Shown here one piece after another: positions 61,300 through 64,000 of a stretch of 64,000 nucleotides of DNA (position 1 is the stretch's first letter; the number at the start of each line of letters is the position of its first letter). Origin of the DNA: Prochlorococcus sp. AG-355-P07 (GTDB lineage Bacteria > Cyanobacteriota > Cyanobacteriia > PCC-6307 > Cyanobiaceae); contig QCEN01000004.1 in assembly GCA_003280575.1 (NCBI GenBank), forward strand, positions 39,234-103,233, given 5' to 3'. The notes under the pieces were generated by a model. The model did no database searches, had not been told where the DNA came from, and worked only from the letters and a program-made list of their open reading frames with translations. The position numbers and the translations under genes were made by a program.

Positions 61300-61692
61300 A
61301 TGGAAAATGTAGAAGTTAAACAGGAAATTAAAAATTCTGATGATGGAAAGGGTATCTTAATTACAAATGATGCTATAGAACAAATTTCAAATTTATTGAA
61401 AGGCCAAAGTGATAAAAAAGTATTAAGGGTGGGAGTAAGATCAGGCGGTTGTAGTGGGATGAGTTATACGATGGATTTTATAGGAACTAATGAAATAAAT
61501 CCCGATGATAAAGTTTATGATTATTCATTAAAAGCTGATCAAAGCTTTCAAGTAGTTTGTGATCCTAAAAGTCTTTTGTATATTTATGGAATGCAATTAG
61601 ATTTTAGTAAGGAATTAATTGGAGGTGGCTTTAATTTTGTAAATCCCAATGCATCTCAAACTTGTGGTTGTGGAAGCTCCTTTGCAGTTTAA
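61300..61692 (+). CDS. SufA/IscA-type iron-sulfur assembly protein
   Basis: [38 protein letters not shown] at 61300 preferred. Confidence 0.94.
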   Translation: MENVEVKQEIKNSDDGKGILITNDAIEQISNLLKGQSDKKVLRVGVRSGGCSGMSYTMDFIGTNEINPDDKVYDYSLKADQSFQVVCDPKSLLYIYGMQLDFSKELIGGGFNFVNPNASQTCGCGSSFAV

Positions 61693-61698
61693 TACAAA

Positions 61699-62127
61699 AT
61701 GAATAACGAAATTAATCCCATCGAAGAGGATTTTAATGCGGCTCTATCAAGATATAAAGCAGGGCAAGATTTAATTCCAATCGTTCAAGATTTTCAAAAA
61801 ATAATACAACAAATTCCAAATCATTTTGCAGCCTGGACTTGTTTATCATGGCTTCAATTACTTTTGAAAAGAAATGAAGATGCTTTGTCAGCTGCCAGAC
61901 AAGCTGTTCGATTAAATCAGCAAGATCCACAAGCAAGAATGAATTTGTCTTTAGCTCTTTTGGCTACAAATAATAAAGGTGTTAGGGATCATATTGAGTT
62001 AATAAAAAAAATGTCAATGATGATGCCAGATGTGAAAAGTGAGTTGAAAGAATCTGTTGAAGACGGATTAAGTAGATATCCAGATTGGCCTGAGTTAACC
62101 AAAGTAAAAAATTGGTTGGAATTTTAA
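61699..62127 (+). CDS. TPR-repeat protein
   Basis: HFAAWTCLSWLQLLLKRNEDALSAARQAVRLNQQDPQARMNLSLALL. Confidence 0.8.
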   Translation: MNNEINPIEEDFNAALSRYKAGQDLIPIVQDFQKIIQQIPNHFAAWTCLSWLQLLLKRNEDALSAARQAVRLNQQDPQARMNLSLALLATNNKGVRDHIELIKKMSMMMPDVKSELKESVEDGLSRYPDWPELTKVKNWLEF

Positions 62128-62128
62128 A

Positions 62129-63331
62129 TTGTCTAAAATTTTAATATTAAGCAATGGGCACGGAGAAGATCTATCTGGCAGTCTCTTAGCTAAGCAATTC
62201 TTAAAAAGTGGTTATTCTGTTGATGCTTTGCCAATTGTTGGTATAGGAAACCACTACGAAAAAGAAAAAATTAAGATTATTGGTAAAACTAAAGAATTTA
62301 GTACGGGAGGAATTGGCTATAATTCTTTTAAAGGAAGACTCAGTGAGATATTTGGAGGAGAAATATTTTATCTTCTAAAAAGATTATATTTAACTTTTAA
62401 AATAAGAAATAAGTATGATTATTTTTTTGTAGTTGGAGATATTGTGCCAGTTTTTTTTGCATGGTTTTGTAAGAAAGATTTTTTTACATATCTAGTCGCT
62501 TATTCTAGTCATTATGAAGGGAAGTTGAGATTACCATGGCCTTCTAAATTTTTCTTGCTCTCACAAAAAGCAAAAAAAATATACACGCGAGATTCCCTTA
62601 CAGCTAATGATTTAACTTTGCAATTAAAAAAGAGAGTGTCTTTTTTAGGCAACCCATTTATGGACAAGTTTTTCCCTAGAAACAAAGTATTAAAGAAAGC
62701 TGAATTTAGTATTGGAATATTTCCAGGAAGCAGATTCCCTGAGACTTTAGATAATTTTGTTTTGATTATAGAGGTATTAGAGGCATTGTCAGATGTAAGG
62801 TATTTTCAAAAAATTAAATTTAATTTTGCAATAGTTAATGCTCTATCTTCATTAAAAATAAAGGCGATATTTCAAAAAAGAGGATGGTTAAAACTAGAAA
62901 ACATAAAAGATAATAATCTCTTGAAATTCCAATATAAATTTTTAGAAGTCAATATATATTGGAATAATTTTGACAAAATATTATTGAAAAGTAGTTGCTG
63001 TATTAGTATGGCAGGAACAGCAGCAGAGCAAGCGATTGGATTAGGAATACCTGTTATTCAAATTGAAGGTAAAGGTCCACAATTTACAAAAACTTTTGCA
63101 GAAGCGCAAAGACGTTTGCTCGGGAAATATGTTTTTTGTGCCAGTAATTATAAAGATAAGAATGATCAAATCAATCAGACAATAAAATTGATCATAAAAT
63201 TAATATATCTAATACAACTAAATAAGAAGTTTATGATCTCATGTAATGAAAATGCTAAAAGAAGACTGGGAGAAAACAAAGCTTGTCTTAAAATGGTTGA
63301 TGATACTAATAATGTTATAAAAAATGAATAA
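62129..63331 (+). CDS. Lipid-A-disaccharide synthase-related protein (second LpxB-like)
   Basis: ILSNGHGEDLSGSLLAKQFLKSGYSVDALPIVGIG, IGIFPGSRFPE, MAGTAAEQAIGLGIPVIQIEGKGPQFT; TTG start. Confidence 0.85.
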   Translation: MSKILILSNGHGEDLSGSLLAKQFLKSGYSVDALPIVGIGNHYEKEKIKIIGKTKEFSTGGIGYNSFKGRLSEIFGGEIFYLLKRLYLTFKIRNKYDYFFVVGDIVPVFFAWFCKKDFFTYLVAYSSHYEGKLRLPWPSKFFLLSQKAKKIYTRDSLTANDLTLQLKKRVSFLGNPFMDKFFPRNKVLKKAEFSIGIFPGSRFPETLDNFVLIIEVLEALSDVRYFQKIKFNFAIVNALSSLKIKAIFQKRGWLKLENIKDNNLLKFQYKFLEVNIYWNNFDKILLKSSCCISMAGTAAEQAIGLGIPVIQIEGKGPQFTKTFAEAQRRLLGKYVFCASNYKDKNDQINQTIKLIIKLIYLIQLNKKFMISCNENAKRRLGENKACLKMVDDTNNVIKNE

Positions 63332-63593
63332 GGAGAATAATCAAAATAAGCTAAAACAAATTATCGATAATTTGTTATTAATAAATTTATTTATAGTCAT
63401 TTTTTTTGCAATATTTTTTATTTTTGCAATCATCATGCAATTTAAAGGAATATTTATTTTTATTAATTTTATTCAGTTAGTTTGGAATCCTCTTGTAGTT
63501 CCATTGATAACTATTCTTATTATTGGTGCTTTAGTTAACGGTATCAATTCTTGGTGGATGCGTAAATTGCTTTCTCAAGAAGAGGATATTTAA
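63324..63593 (+). CDS. Two-TM hypothetical membrane protein
   Basis: Intact 89-aa ORF overlapping the preceding gene by 8 bp. Confidence 0.6.
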   Translation: MNKENNQNKLKQIIDNLLLINLFIVIFFAIFFIFAIIMQFKGIFIFINFIQLVWNPLVVPLITILIIGALVNGINSWWMRKLLSQEEDI

Positions 63594-64000
63594 AAGTATA
63601 ATTTTTGAGTTTACGGCTAATTACTTTTTGTCCTTCTAAAACAACTTTTGCCCCATCTCCTAACAATATTTTTAAGACCGCTCCAGGCACTGGAAGTAAA
63701 TTAGGTCTATTCAGACATTTGCCTAAAGTCTGAGAAAAGTCTCTCATTAATACTGGATTTGGTGCAACAGCATTAAATACTCCCGAATACTTTTTATCGA
63801 CTAATGCTTGAGTAATTATTGCACATAAATCAGTTCTATGAATCCAACTCATCCATTGCTTACCATCTCCAATTGGTCCACCTAAACCAACTTTAAATAT
63901 AGGGAGCATTTTTCCTAATGCACCTCCATCTGCCTCTAGAACAATTCCAATTCTAAAAATAACTAACCTTGAGAAAAATGGTTTTTCAGTAGCGACCGAT
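63544..64000 (-). CDS. TIGR01777-type SDR epimerase, partial
   Basis: Reading frame open to window end: RLVIFRIGIVLEADGGALGKMLPIFKVGLGGPIGDGKQWMSWIHRTDL; VFNAVAPNPV. Confidence 0.88.
   Translation of the reverse strand, partial: SVATEKPFFSRLVIFRIGIVLEADGGALGKMLPIFKVGLGGPIGDGKQWMSWIHRTDLCAIITQALVDKKYSGVFNAVAPNPVLMRDFSQTLGKCLNRPNLLPVPGAVLKILLGDGAKVVLEGQKVISRKLKNYTFKYPLLEKAIYASTKN

Noticed and set aside
1-64000. CRISPR array, transposon or integrated element
   Set aside because: No regularly spaced repeats, transposase, integrase or flanking direct repeats seen; the single tRNA is flanked by ordinary genes.

Overview
This is a low-GC, gene-dense window that looks like core chromosome of a high-light-type Prochlorococcus. 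The support is a permuted two-piece tmRNA encoding the tag ANKIVSFSRQTAPVAA, psbX-ycf66, petL, two HLIP genes, crtQ-type zeta-carotene desaturase and sufBCDS. I find no prophage, CRISPR array, transposon or obvious island, and no clearly new multi-gene system. The most interesting items are: (1) a small-gene cluster at 37.1-38.3 kb with a ribbon-helix-helix regulator, a dense inverted-repeat operator candidate, a Nif11-like peptide ending in ARGGL and a one-TM microprotein; (2) a tandem PTPS protein whose N-terminal copy appears to have lost the catalytic His, next to a stand-alone RibD_C reductase; (3) a tRNA-Leu whose anticodon reads AAG; (4) two different LpxB-like proteins; (5) six small ORFs (30-57 aa) absent from the supplied ORF track, including petL and an hli gene; (6) an SLC13-KtrB-KtrA run near cysH. 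Family names come from reading translated motifs; no database search was run.
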